Shown piece by piece: positions 1 to 6,423 of a DNA stretch of 30,817 bases. The translations under genes were made by a program, and so were the position numbers. Every line of letters begins with the position of its first letter. The stretch's first letter is position 1. Source of the DNA: an uncultured Collinsella sp. (GTDB lineage Bacteria > Actinomycetota > Coriobacteriia > Coriobacteriales > Coriobacteriaceae); NCBI GenBank assembly GCA_902489665.1, contig CABUAT010000025.1:1-30817 (forward strand), read 5' to 3'. Below the pieces are notes generated by a model, which worked only from the letters and a program-made list of their open reading frames with translations, was not told the origin of the DNA and did not search any database.

Positions 1-168
1 ATGCGGACGGCTGCGGGGTCTTTGTTGCGTTCGTACAAGCAACCCAACATATATATCTGAATTTGGATGGGAGGGGCTTGTTGCTGTTGGGGGGCATTGA
101 AGCGCGAGTGGCACTTTGGGATGCGTGGCGGCCTGGGTTGGGGCGATGCTTTAGGTTGAGCCTCTTAC
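1..168. other. left edge, no supported gene
   Basis: The plus strand is open from the first base to a TGA at 58-60 and could be the tail of a gene that begins outside the window, but about 19 codons are too few to judge. The rest, up to the TetR stop codon at 169, shows no convincing reading frame, terminator or promoter. Confidence 0.3.
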
Positions 169-708
169 TTAGTTGAAGAGGGGTTTTATGGCTGATAGGT
201 AGTCTTTGGCTACTTCGGCCTTATCTGCTTGGAAGTTGTGCCAGGCCCACCATTGGACCATTCCTACGAAGCTTGAGGCTATGTGGTGTAGTAGGAAGCT
301 GCGGTCCATGGTGCCGGCGGGGCCGTTTGGGTCGGTAGGGACGGTTTCGGCTGCGCGCGACATGATGGTCTTGCGGAGACAGTCGGCGAAGACGCGGGAG
401 CCGGCGCCGGCTACGAGGGCTCGAACGCCCTGGCGGCGCTCCCAGAGGTTGTTGAGGATATGCTCGACCTGCACGAGTGGGTCGTCGAGGGGTGTGCCAT
501 CGTCGTCGAGGGCGTGGGTGCAGATGTCGCTCACGAGCTCGGACAGTAGGTCGTCTTTGCTCTTAAAGAGGCCGTAGAATGTCGCGCGGCCTACGTGAGC
601 GCGCGCGATGATGTCGCCGACGGTAATCTTACCGTAGTCCACTTCGCGTAGCAGCTCGGAGAACGCCGCAACGATGGCAGCGCGGCTTTTTTCTTTGCGG
701 GCATCCAT
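169..708 (-). CDS. TetR/AcrR-family transcriptional regulator
   Basis: This is a 179-residue one-component regulator. The N-terminal helix-turn-helix is clear (ITVGDIIARAHVGRATFYGL, about residues 29-48) and is followed by the usual F-K-x-K-D-D-L-L segment. The C-terminal ligand/dimer domain is diverged, with an aromatic stretch (MVQWWAWHNF) near the end. I placed the start at 708 (MDARKEKSR) because it lies 2 bases after the larC stop and matches family length; an upstream in-frame ATG at 756 would overlap larC by 46 bases. There is no strong Shine-Dalgarno, which fits translational coupling to larC. Being last in a larB-larC unit, it may control that unit through the inverted repeat at 2466-2499. 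This is inference; the ligand is unknown. Confidence 0.85.
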   Translation of the reverse strand: MDARKEKSRAAIVAAFSELLREVDYGKITVGDIIARAHVGRATFYGLFKSKDDLLSELVSDICTHALDDDGTPLDDPLVQVEHILNNLWERRQGVRALVAGAGSRVFADCLRKTIMSRAAETVPTDPNGPAGTMDRSFLLHHIASSFVGMVQWWAWHNFQADKAEVAKDYLSAIKPLFN

Positions 709-710
709 GG

Positions 711-1628
711 CTATGCATCCACGTGAACGAGCAGACAACGGAGCGTGCCGGAGCAACCCTCGTAGGGGCGCTTACCGGCGCCGTAGCCGACGGCCTCGAT
801 GCGGTAGCGGGCCGGTAGGTGCTCGGACGTGCGTAGTGCGGCGACGATGGCGGCGCCCGTGGGCGTCACGAGCTCGCCGGCGACCGGTGCGGGCGTGAGG
901 GCAATATTGCCTGCTTGGCATAGGTTGACGACGGCGGGCACCGGGATGGGCATAAGGCCGTGGGCACAGTGGATGGTGCCGTGACCCTCGGAGAGCGACT
1001 CGACGACAATGTCCTCGATACCCAGGTCATCGAGGCAGATGGCGACCGAGCAGATGTCGACGATGGAGTCGATGGCGCCTACCTCGTGGAACATGACGGT
1101 CTCGGGCGTTTTGCCGTGGGCCTTGGCCTCGGCGGCGGCGAGCGCGGTAAAGATGGCGAGCGCGCGGCGCTTGGCGCCATCGCTTAACTGCGAGCCATCA
1201 ATGATCGTCGTGACATCGGCCAAAGAGCGGTGGTGATGGCGGTGGGCGTGATGGTGACCCTCGTGACCATGGCCGTGGGCCTCATGGTCATGCTCGTGGC
1301 AGTGCTCGTGTTCGTGCTCGCCATGGTCATGATGGTGGTGCCCATGCTCGTGCGTGTGCTCGACGGCTGCTTCGTTGCCGTAGAGCCAGGCCATATCGTG
1401 ATCGTGGTTCTCGAGCTCCTCTGCCAGCTGAACGTCAAAGTCGCAGGCGTCGATGCCATGCTTGTTTGCGCGCGTAACGGCAATCTCAAAGCCGCCGACC
1501 GGAAGCGTGGCGAGCTGCTCGCGCAGTTGTTCCTCGCTGGCGCCCAGGTCGAGCAGGGCCGCGACGGTCATGTCGCCGCTGATGCCCGAGGTGCCGTCGA
1601 TGATAAGCGTGTGCTGATGGTTGGACAT
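711..1628 (-). CDS. LarC-type nickel insertion protein, N-terminal (LarC1) part only, His-rich
   Basis: LarC inserts nickel into the pyridinium-bisthiocarboxylate mononucleotide to make the nickel-pincer cofactor of lactate racemase-type enzymes. This 305-residue protein has the LarC N-terminal signature (ISGDMTVAALLDLGA, residues 16-30), the FHEVGAIDSIVDI segment, the TPTGAA segment and GYGAGKRPYEG near the end. Residues 91-133 are an extremely His-rich insert (about two dozen His in 43 residues), a likely metal reservoir. Full LarC proteins are about 400-430 residues; this one stops where LarC1 of Lactobacillus plantarum stops, and the C-terminal LarC2 domain is absent because tetR begins 2 bases on. 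The start at 1628 has an AAGGAG Shine-Dalgarno. It lies 10 bases after larB. The family call is strong; whether the protein works alone is open. Confidence 0.85.
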   Translation of the reverse strand: MSNHQHTLIIDGTSGISGDMTVAALLDLGASEEQLREQLATLPVGGFEIAVTRANKHGIDACDFDVQLAEELENHDHDMAWLYGNEAAVEHTHEHGHHHHDHGEHEHEHCHEHDHEAHGHGHEGHHHAHRHHHRSLADVTTIIDGSQLSDGAKRRALAIFTALAAAEAKAHGKTPETVMFHEVGAIDSIVDICSVAICLDDLGIEDIVVESLSEGHGTIHCAHGLMPIPVPAVVNLCQAGNIALTPAPVAGELVTPTGAAIVAALRTSEHLPARYRIEAVGYGAGKRPYEGCSGTLRCLLVHVDA

Positions 1629-1638
1629 GAAATGCTCC

Positions 1639-2421
1639 TTAGCGGGCGCAGGACGCGCCGGCGCTCAGATGATTGATAAGACTTGCTTGGTAGGCGGCAC
1701 CAAAGCCGTTGTCGATATTGACGACCGAAACGCCGCTGGCGCAGGAGTTGAGCATGGCGAGCAGCGCGGCTACGCCACCAAAGTTCGCGCCGTAGCCCAC
1801 GCTGGTGGGAACGGCGATGACCGGACAGCTCACCAGACCGCCGACGACGCTCGCCAGAGCGCCCTCCATGCCGGCGATGGCGATGACCACCTGTGCCTGG
1901 GCAAGTTCCTCGGCATGTGCGAGCAGGCGGTGCAGGCCGGCGACACCTACGTCGTAGAGGCGGTCGACCTCGTTGCCGTAGAACTCGGCCGTCAGTGCCG
2001 CCTCTTCGGCGACGGGCAGGTCGCTCGTGCCGGCGCAGGCGACGACGATGCGTCCGTTGCCGGTGGGGGAGGGCTTGCCACCCACCAAGGCGAGCTGGGC
2101 GTCCGGGATATATCCCAGGTCGATGTCGTTGCCGAGAAGCTCAGCGGTGCGCGCGGCTTTTTCGGCATCCAAGCGTGTGACCAGGATGCGCTCCTGGCCG
2201 GCATCAAGTAATGCTTTGATAATGGCGGCAATTTGCTCGGCGGTTTTACCGGCACCGTAGACAACCTCGCCGGCTCCCTGGCGCACTCCGCGCGAAAGAT
2301 CGAGCTGCGCAAAGCCTAAATCGGCGGTCGGAGCCGTCTGGATGCGCGTGAGGGCGACTGCCGGGGCGACTGCTCCGCCGGCAACATCGCTCAGCAATTG
2401 CTCAAGATCTTGCTTATCCAT
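1639..2421 (-). CDS. larB: LarB, pyridinium-3,5-biscarboxylic acid mononucleotide synthase
   Basis: LarB carboxylates and hydrolyses nicotinic acid adenine dinucleotide as the first step of nickel-pincer nucleotide synthesis. The 260-residue product has the PurE-like C-terminal half typical of LarB: VVACAGTSDLPVAEEA (about 139-154), VAGLHRLL, VVIAIAGMEGALASVVGG and VIAVPTSVGYGANFGG. The N-terminal helical segment (MDKQDLEQLLSDV) is also standard. I chose 2421 over the ATG at 2454 because a GAAGGGA Shine-Dalgarno lies 7 bases upstream and the family begins here. It is the first gene of a larB-larC-tetR unit. LarE and a LarA racemase are not in this window, so the client enzyme is unknown from this sequence. 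Confidence 0.92.
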   Translation of the reverse strand: MDKQDLEQLLSDVAGGAVAPAVALTRIQTAPTADLGFAQLDLSRGVRQGAGEVVYGAGKTAEQIAAIIKALLDAGQERILVTRLDAEKAARTAELLGNDIDLGYIPDAQLALVGGKPSPTGNGRIVVACAGTSDLPVAEEAALTAEFYGNEVDRLYDVGVAGLHRLLAHAEELAQAQVVIAIAGMEGALASVVGGLVSCPVIAVPTSVGYGANFGGVAALLAMLNSCASGVSVVNIDNGFGAAYQASLINHLSAGASCAR

Positions 2422-2465
2422 ATATGTTCCCTTCGACGGCGCAAAGTCTAGCACTCAAAGGGTAT

Positions 2466-2499
2466 GTTTCCGAACACTAAGACAAAATTGTTCGGAAAC
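2466..2499. promoter_or_regulatory. inverted repeat upstream of larB, candidate operator
   Basis: Two perfect 11-base arms (GTTTCCGAACA at 2466-2476 and TGTTCGGAAAC at 2489-2499) are separated by 12 bases, all lying between the larB start (2421) and the serB stop (2536). No T tract follows either side, so an operator is more likely than a terminator. A TetR-type site for the regulator encoded in the same unit is the simplest reading. I could not identify a convincing -35/-10 pair. Confidence 0.55.
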
Positions 2500-2535
2500 T
2501 ATAGGACAGACTGATTCAATTGTTAGACGGATCGA

Positions 2536-3171
2536 CTAGTCACGCAGGATGATGTCCATGGCGAGCATCAGGTTGCGTTCGTCGATGGTAAACGGGGCTG
2601 CCTCGCGCGTCTTGGGCTTGGCGCAAAACGCGATGCCCGTGCCCGCGGCCTGAATCATGGGGATGTCGTTGGCGCCGTCGCCGATTGCCACGGTGTGTGC
2701 CATATCGACGCCACACTCAACCGCCCAATCCAGCAGCTGGATGAGCTTGGACTCCTTGGTTACAATGTCTGCCGCCAACTTACCGGTGAGCTTGCCGTCC
2801 ACGACCTCCAGGCGGTTAGCCAGGCAAAAGTCGATGCCCGCGGCGGCCACGATCCTATCGGCGACCTCGTGAAAGCCGCCGCTCACCACGCCGACCTTCC
2901 AGCCCTTGCTGTGTGCCGAGCGCACAAGCTCCAGCGCGCCGGGGGTAAACGTCACGCGCTCAAAGGTGCGCTCGAACACGCTGTCGTCCAAGCCGGCGAG
3001 CAGCCCCACGCGCTCCACGAGCGCTTGCTTAAAGTCCAGCTCGCCGCGCATGGCGCGTTCGGTGATCTGTGCCACCTGCTCGCCCACGCCGGCCTCTTCG
3101 CCCAACAGGTCGATGACCTCCTGGTTGATGAGCGTGGAGTCGATATCCATAACGATGAGGCGTGCGGTCAT
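2536..3171 (-). CDS. serB: phosphoserine phosphatase SerB (HAD family)
   Basis: SerB hydrolyses O-phosphoserine to serine, the last step of serine synthesis, in the cytoplasm. The 211-residue product has the HAD motifs in order: MDIDSTL with the nucleophile Asp at residue 9 and second Asp at 11, VSGGFHEV (motif II Ser), a downstream Lys (TKESKLIQLL), and IGDGANDIPMI (motif III/IV Asp pair). It is the short form without an N-terminal ACT domain. I set the start at 3171, where MTARLIVMDIDST begins 8 residues before the nucleophile block and a GGAAAGG Shine-Dalgarno is present; the longer frame to 3240 adds an unconserved basic stretch. It is transcribed away from aspS. Confidence 0.92.
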   Translation of the reverse strand: MTARLIVMDIDSTLINQEVIDLLGEEAGVGEQVAQITERAMRGELDFKQALVERVGLLAGLDDSVFERTFERVTFTPGALELVRSAHSKGWKVGVVSGGFHEVADRIVAAAGIDFCLANRLEVVDGKLTGKLAADIVTKESKLIQLLDWAVECGVDMAHTVAIGDGANDIPMIQAAGTGIAFCAKPKTREAAPFTIDERNLMLAMDIILRD

Positions 3172-3364
3172 GGCGGGCCTTTCCGAGCGCAGTTGTATTG
3201 GGGCACATTGTCGCACGCGGCGCGCCTTGGCGACGGCCACGGTGCGTCAATTGTTTCGTCTCCGTCAAGTCTTTGGGCAGGAGCTACTTTTCCGCGGCAC
3301 ATCGACACAGGTGCGATAAGATAGAACGCCATGTCTGGCTGCGCGGTTTACGCAGGCTGGGCAA

Positions 3365-3406
3365 ATCTGTACGACGCCGCCCGGAACGACACGGGGCGGC
3401 ACAGAT
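3365..3406 (+). promoter_or_regulatory. hairpin in the aspS 5' leader
   Basis: ATCTGT (3365-3370) pairs with ACAGAT (3401-3406), and GCCGCCC (3376-3382) pairs with GGGCGGC (3394-3400), with a 5-base bulge on the 5' side. The stem ends 6 bases before the AAAGGAGG Shine-Dalgarno of aspS. I see no T-box antiterminator sequence, and no T tract follows. It could modulate initiation or protect the 5' end. Confidence 0.45.
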
Positions 3407-3427
3407 CCATAAAGGAGGATCACTGGT

Positions 3428-5215
3428 ATGAGCCAGACCCGTCCCATCGACGAGCATTCCATGCACACCCGTACCTGCGGCGAGCTTCGCCGCGAGAACG
3501 TGGGCGAAGAGGTCACCCTCACCGGTTGGGTGAGCCGTCGCCGCGATCACGGCGGCCTTATTTTCTGCGACCTTCGCGATCGCGAGGGCATCACGCAGCT
3601 CACCTTCGACCCCGAGCACTCCGACGGCGATGCCTTTAAGATCGCCGAGACCATGCGTCCCGAGTGGCCCATCAAGATCCACGGCGTCGTGCGTTCCCGT
3701 GGCGAGGAGACCACCAACGCCAAGCTCGCGACCGGCGAGATCGAGGTCCTGACCGACCACGCCGAGGTGCTCAACACGTCCGTCACCCCGCCGTTCCAGA
3801 TTGAGGACGGCATCGAGACCAGCGAGGACACCCGCCTGCGCTATCGCTATCTGGACCTCCGTCGTCCCGAGATGATGGCCAACCTCAAGCTGCGCTCCGA
3901 CTTTACCTTTGCCATTCGCGAGGCGCTGCATAACCGTGAGTTCATGGAGGTCGAGACGCCCTCCCTGTTCAAGTCCACGCCCGAGGGCGCCCGCGACTTT
4001 ATCGTTCCCAGCCGTATTCAGCCGGGCAACTTCTACGCCCTGCCGCAGTCCCCGCAGCTTCTGAAGCAGCTGCTTATGGTCGGCGGCGTCGAGCGCTACT
4101 ACCAGGTTGCCAAGTGCTTCCGCGACGAGGACCTGCGTGCCGACCGTCAGCCCGAGTTCACCCAGGTCGATATCGAGATGTCCTTCGTGGACCAGAACGA
4201 TGTCATGAGCGCGCTCGAGGAGGTCCTGGCCGACGCCTTCGGCCGCATGGGCGTCGAGATGCCCACGCCGCTGCGTCGCATGGACTACTGGGAGGCCATG
4301 GACACCTATGGCTCCGACAAGCCCGATACCCGCTATGGCATGCACCTGGTCGACCTGACCGACATCTTTGCCAACTCCAAGTTCAAGGTCTTTGCGACTG
4401 CCGCAAACGAGGAGGGCTCTGTCGTCAAGGCCATCAACGCCAAGGGCGCCGGTGCCTGGGCACGTGCCAAGATCGATAAGCTTGCCGGCGTGGCCTCCAC
4501 GTTTGGCGCCAAGGGCCTGGCCTGGATCGCCTTCCGCGAGGACGGCTCCATCAACAGCCCCATCGTCAAGTTCTTCTCGGACGAGGAGATGGCAGCCCTG
4601 CGCGAGCGCATGGACGTCGAGCCCGGCGACCTTGTGATGTTCGCCGCCGGCCCGCGCCTGCTCTCTGACGAGATCCTGGGCGGCATGCGTTCCCACATGG
4701 CCAATGCGCTCGAGATCAAGCGCGAGGGCCACGACTTCCTGTGGGTCGTCAACTTCCCGCTGTTCCACTGGGATGAGGACCGCAAGGCTTACGCTGCCGA
4801 GCACCAGCCGTTCACCCTGCCGACCGAGACCGACATCGCCAAGATCGAGGCCGACCCGTTGGCAGCCGGTTCTTGCACCTACGACTTTGTCATGGACGGC
4901 TTTGAGGCCGGCGGCGGCGGTATGCGTATCCACAACGCCGAGATGCAGATGTCCATGCTCAAGCTCCTGGGCTTTACCGAGGAGCGTGCCGAGTCTCAGT
5001 TTGGCTTCCTCATGGAGGCCCTCAAGTTTGGTGCACCCCCGATGGGCGGTTTCGCTCTGGGTCTGGACCGCGTGTGCATGCTGCTCACCGGCTCCGATTC
5101 CATCCGCGACGTCATGGCGTTCCCCAAGACGGCCAGTGGCTCCGACCTCATGTCGGGCGCCCCGAGTGCCGTTTCCGGCGCCCAGCTCAAGGACGTCAGC
5201 CTGCGCCTGATGTAG
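3428..5215 (+). CDS. aspS: aspartyl-tRNA synthetase, bacterial type
   Basis: This class II synthetase charges tRNA-Asp. The 595-residue product shows the N-terminal OB-fold anticodon-binding domain (LTGWVSRRRDHGGLIFCDLR, about 31-50), class II motif 2 (FRDEDLRADRQPEFTQVDIE), the bacterial GAD insertion in the middle, and motif 3 (GFALGLDRVCMLLTG) followed by the conserved IRDVMAFPKTASG tail. The length is normal for bacterial AspRS. The start at 3428 has an AAAGGAGG Shine-Dalgarno; an internal Met at residue 12 would align better with E. coli but has no comparable signal. His41 in the RRRDHGG loop is the residue found in non-discriminating AspRS, where E. coli has Leu, so it may also aspartylate tRNA-Asn. 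A strong terminator follows. Confidence 0.97.
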   Translation: MSQTRPIDEHSMHTRTCGELRRENVGEEVTLTGWVSRRRDHGGLIFCDLRDREGITQLTFDPEHSDGDAFKIAETMRPEWPIKIHGVVRSRGEETTNAKLATGEIEVLTDHAEVLNTSVTPPFQIEDGIETSEDTRLRYRYLDLRRPEMMANLKLRSDFTFAIREALHNREFMEVETPSLFKSTPEGARDFIVPSRIQPGNFYALPQSPQLLKQLLMVGGVERYYQVAKCFRDEDLRADRQPEFTQVDIEMSFVDQNDVMSALEEVLADAFGRMGVEMPTPLRRMDYWEAMDTYGSDKPDTRYGMHLVDLTDIFANSKFKVFATAANEEGSVVKAINAKGAGAWARAKIDKLAGVASTFGAKGLAWIAFREDGSINSPIVKFFSDEEMAALRERMDVEPGDLVMFAAGPRLLSDEILGGMRSHMANALEIKREGHDFLWVVNFPLFHWDEDRKAYAAEHQPFTLPTETDIAKIEADPLAAGSCTYDFVMDGFEAGGGGMRIHNAEMQMSMLKLLGFTEERAESQFGFLMEALKFGAPPMGGFALGLDRVCMLLTGSDSIRDVMAFPKTASGSDLMSGAPSAVSGAQLKDVSLRLM

Positions 5216-5238
5216 GCGAGCGGCTACATATTGCCCGT

Positions 5239-5273
5239 AACGAGGGAAGGACGTGTGTCTTCCCTCGTTTTTT
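5239..5273 (+). terminator. rho-independent terminator after aspS
   Basis: The stem CGAGGGAAG / CTTCCCTCG (5241-5249 with 5259-5267) has a 9-base loop and is followed by a run of T from 5268. It begins about 25 bases after the aspS stop. Confidence 0.92.
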
Positions 5274-5358
5274 ATGGGACGGGGGTGCGCCGGTAACGTA
5301 CAATAACTACCACGTGGCTGGGTTTGCTGGCCGAATGTGCGATGCCGCGGGAGGGGAC

Positions 5359-5607
5359 ATGGTCGAGTTTACAAAGACGATTAAAGATCCGTTGGGATTA
5401 CATGCCCGCCCGGTTGCGCTGCTCTATGACATCATTGCCAAGCATCGTAGCGACGTGTCAGTCAGCATCGGCGATCGCCACACGGACGGCCGCGATGTCA
5501 TGGGACTCATGGCTCTCTACGGCGAGTGCGGCGAGGACATCATCTTCCGCGTTTCGGGCGTAGATGAGGCCTCCTGTGTCACATCGATCAGAAATCTCTC
5601 GCTTTAA
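5359..5607 (+). CDS. HPr-family phosphocarrier protein with Asp46
   Basis: HPr carries phosphate from enzyme I to PTS IIA domains through His15. The 82-residue product has KDPLGLHARP with His at residue 15 and Arg at 17, and the normal HPr length. The regulatory serine region reads DGRDVMGLM, so the residue at 46 is Asp where Firmicutes HPr carries the Ser phosphorylated by HPr kinase. I chose the ATG at 5359, which has a GGGAGGGG sequence just upstream; the in-frame ATG at 5335 has none. The gene stands alone between two terminators, with no ptsI beside it. It may be the general HPr or a regulatory paralogue; the sequence cannot decide. Confidence 0.88.
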   Translation: MVEFTKTIKDPLGLHARPVALLYDIIAKHRSDVSVSIGDRHTDGRDVMGLMALYGECGEDIIFRVSGVDEASCVTSIRNLSL

Positions 5608-5615
5608 GCATGACA

Positions 5616-5652
5616 GGGCGTGGTAAAGGATGGTCCTTTGCCGCGCCCTTTT
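5616..5652 (+). terminator. rho-independent terminator after the HPr gene
   Basis: A 15-base stem (5616-5630 with 5634-5648, two G-U pairs) has a 3-base loop and a TTTT tail, beginning 9 bases after the HPr stop codon. Confidence 0.92.
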
Positions 5653-5699
5653 GTTTCGTATAGGAAACTTTTTCGAAATCTGAATGGGGACCCTTTCCA

Positions 5700-5753
5700 A
5701 AAAGTTAACCACGTGCTAGTTTACTATAGCGAACATAGACGTGGTTAACTTTT
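5700..5753. promoter_or_regulatory. long inverted repeat at the feo promoter, candidate iron-dependent operator
   Basis: Two perfect 15-base arms (AAAAGTTAACCACGT at 5700-5714 and its complement at 5739-5753) flank a 24-base spacer that holds a plausible -10 hexamer TACTAT at 5722-5727. The first feoA starts 43 bases downstream. The arm core AGTTAACCA resembles half of a DtxR/IdeR-type iron box and recurs as TGGTTAACT at 8904-8912 before the Cys-rich gene. Binding by an iron-responsive repressor is inferred from gene context. Confidence 0.6.
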
Positions 5754-5795
5754 AACGCGTCGATGCTGAGGACGAACTGACGTTAGGAGCCACTC

Positions 5796-6038
5796 ATGTC
5801 TTGCGGACCGCAGATGCCGGCAATGCCGCTTTCGATGGTAAAAGCGGGCGAAACCGTGCGCGTGTCTCGTGTAAAGGGCGATGAGGATATGAAGCACCAC
5901 CTCAAGGATCTCGGCTTTGTCGAGGGCAACGAAATCCACGTGGTGAGCTCGAGTGGCGCCAATATCATCGTCACGGTGCTGGGCGCACGCTTTGGTATCG
6001 ATTCCAAGGTTGCCATGCACATCATGACCGTCGGTTAG
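5796..6038 (+). CDS. feoA: FeoA domain protein (first copy)
   Basis: FeoA is a small SH3-like cytoplasmic protein needed for FeoB-dependent ferrous iron uptake. The 80-residue product has the family pattern: MPLSMVKAGETVRVSRVKG, then KHHLKDLGFVEGNEIHVVSS and a C-terminal GARFGIDSKVAMHIMT strand pair. A TTAGGAGC Shine-Dalgarno precedes the ATG. It has an N-terminal extension containing MSCGPQMPAM, with one Cys, that the second copy lacks. It is the first gene of feoA-feoA-feoB, 40 bases before the second copy, and sits directly behind the inverted repeat at 5700-5753. Confidence 0.93.
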   Translation: MSCGPQMPAMPLSMVKAGETVRVSRVKGDEDMKHHLKDLGFVEGNEIHVVSSSGANIIVTVLGARFGIDSKVAMHIMTVG

Positions 6039-6078
6039 TCGACGGTATTTCTGTACGCACTGAAAGGGGGACAAGTAA

Positions 6079-6300
6079 ATGAAGACGTTGGGTGACGTTA
6101 AGGTGGGCGAGAGCTCCACCATCGTCAAGCTTCACGGTGAGGGTGCGCTTCGCCGCCACCTTATGGACCTGGGGCTCATCAAGGGCACTTCGTTCAAGGT
6201 CGTGAAGGTTGCACCGCTCGGTGATCCGGTCGAGATCAACGTGCGCGGCTACGAGCTTTCCATCCGCAAGGAGGAGGCCGCCGTCGTCGAGGTTCAGTAA
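6079..6300 (+). CDS. feoA: FeoA domain protein (second copy)
   Basis: This 73-residue FeoA-like protein has TLGDVKVGESSTIVKLHGEG, the RRHLMDLGLIKGTSFKVVKV core and GYELSIRKEEAAVVEV at the end, a complete FeoA domain. It is clearly diverged from the preceding copy, so it is not a recent duplication. An AAAGGGGGA Shine-Dalgarno lies upstream. The 123-base gap to feoB holds a further inverted repeat (6329-6348). The two copies probably act together on FeoB; which is essential cannot be read from sequence. Confidence 0.93.
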   Translation: MKTLGDVKVGESSTIVKLHGEGALRRHLMDLGLIKGTSFKVVKVAPLGDPVEINVRGYELSIRKEEAAVVEVQ

Positions 6301-6328
6301 GGACTCGCGGCGCATATTTCTGCAGATG

Positions 6329-6348
6329 AAGTTAGGTTTTTCTAACTT
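6329..6348. promoter_or_regulatory. inverted repeat between feoA and feoB
   Basis: AAGTTAG (6329-6335) and CTAACTT (6342-6348) are separated by GTTTTT. An outer pair CTGCA / TGCAG lies just outside. TTAGG...CTAA spacing is reminiscent of iron boxes of the DtxR/IdeR type, so this could be a second control point for feoB; alternatively it is an mRNA hairpin that sets the feoA:feoB ratio. No T tract suits a terminator. Confidence 0.4.
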
Positions 6349-6423
6349 AATGCAGCATCTTTGAAGCACAATATCCAGCTTGCGCGGAGAAAGCAGCGCA
6401 GGCACACAAGGAAGAAGGATTGA

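Noticed and set aside
1230..1329. repetitive GTG/CAT-rich DNA as a tandem repeat or CRISPR-like array
   Set aside because: It is simply the His codons of the LarC insert; there are no regular spacers.
1621..2211. plus-strand open frame opposite larB
   Set aside because: It is a shadow of larB with no start signal and no recognisable domain.
3284..4933. 549-codon minus-strand open frame opposite aspS
   Set aside because: It is the antisense shadow of a strongly codon-biased GC-rich gene; the product is unlike any protein family I recognise and aspS is certain. The same applies to the long frames opposite feoB, uxaC, uxaB, uxaA and the transporter.
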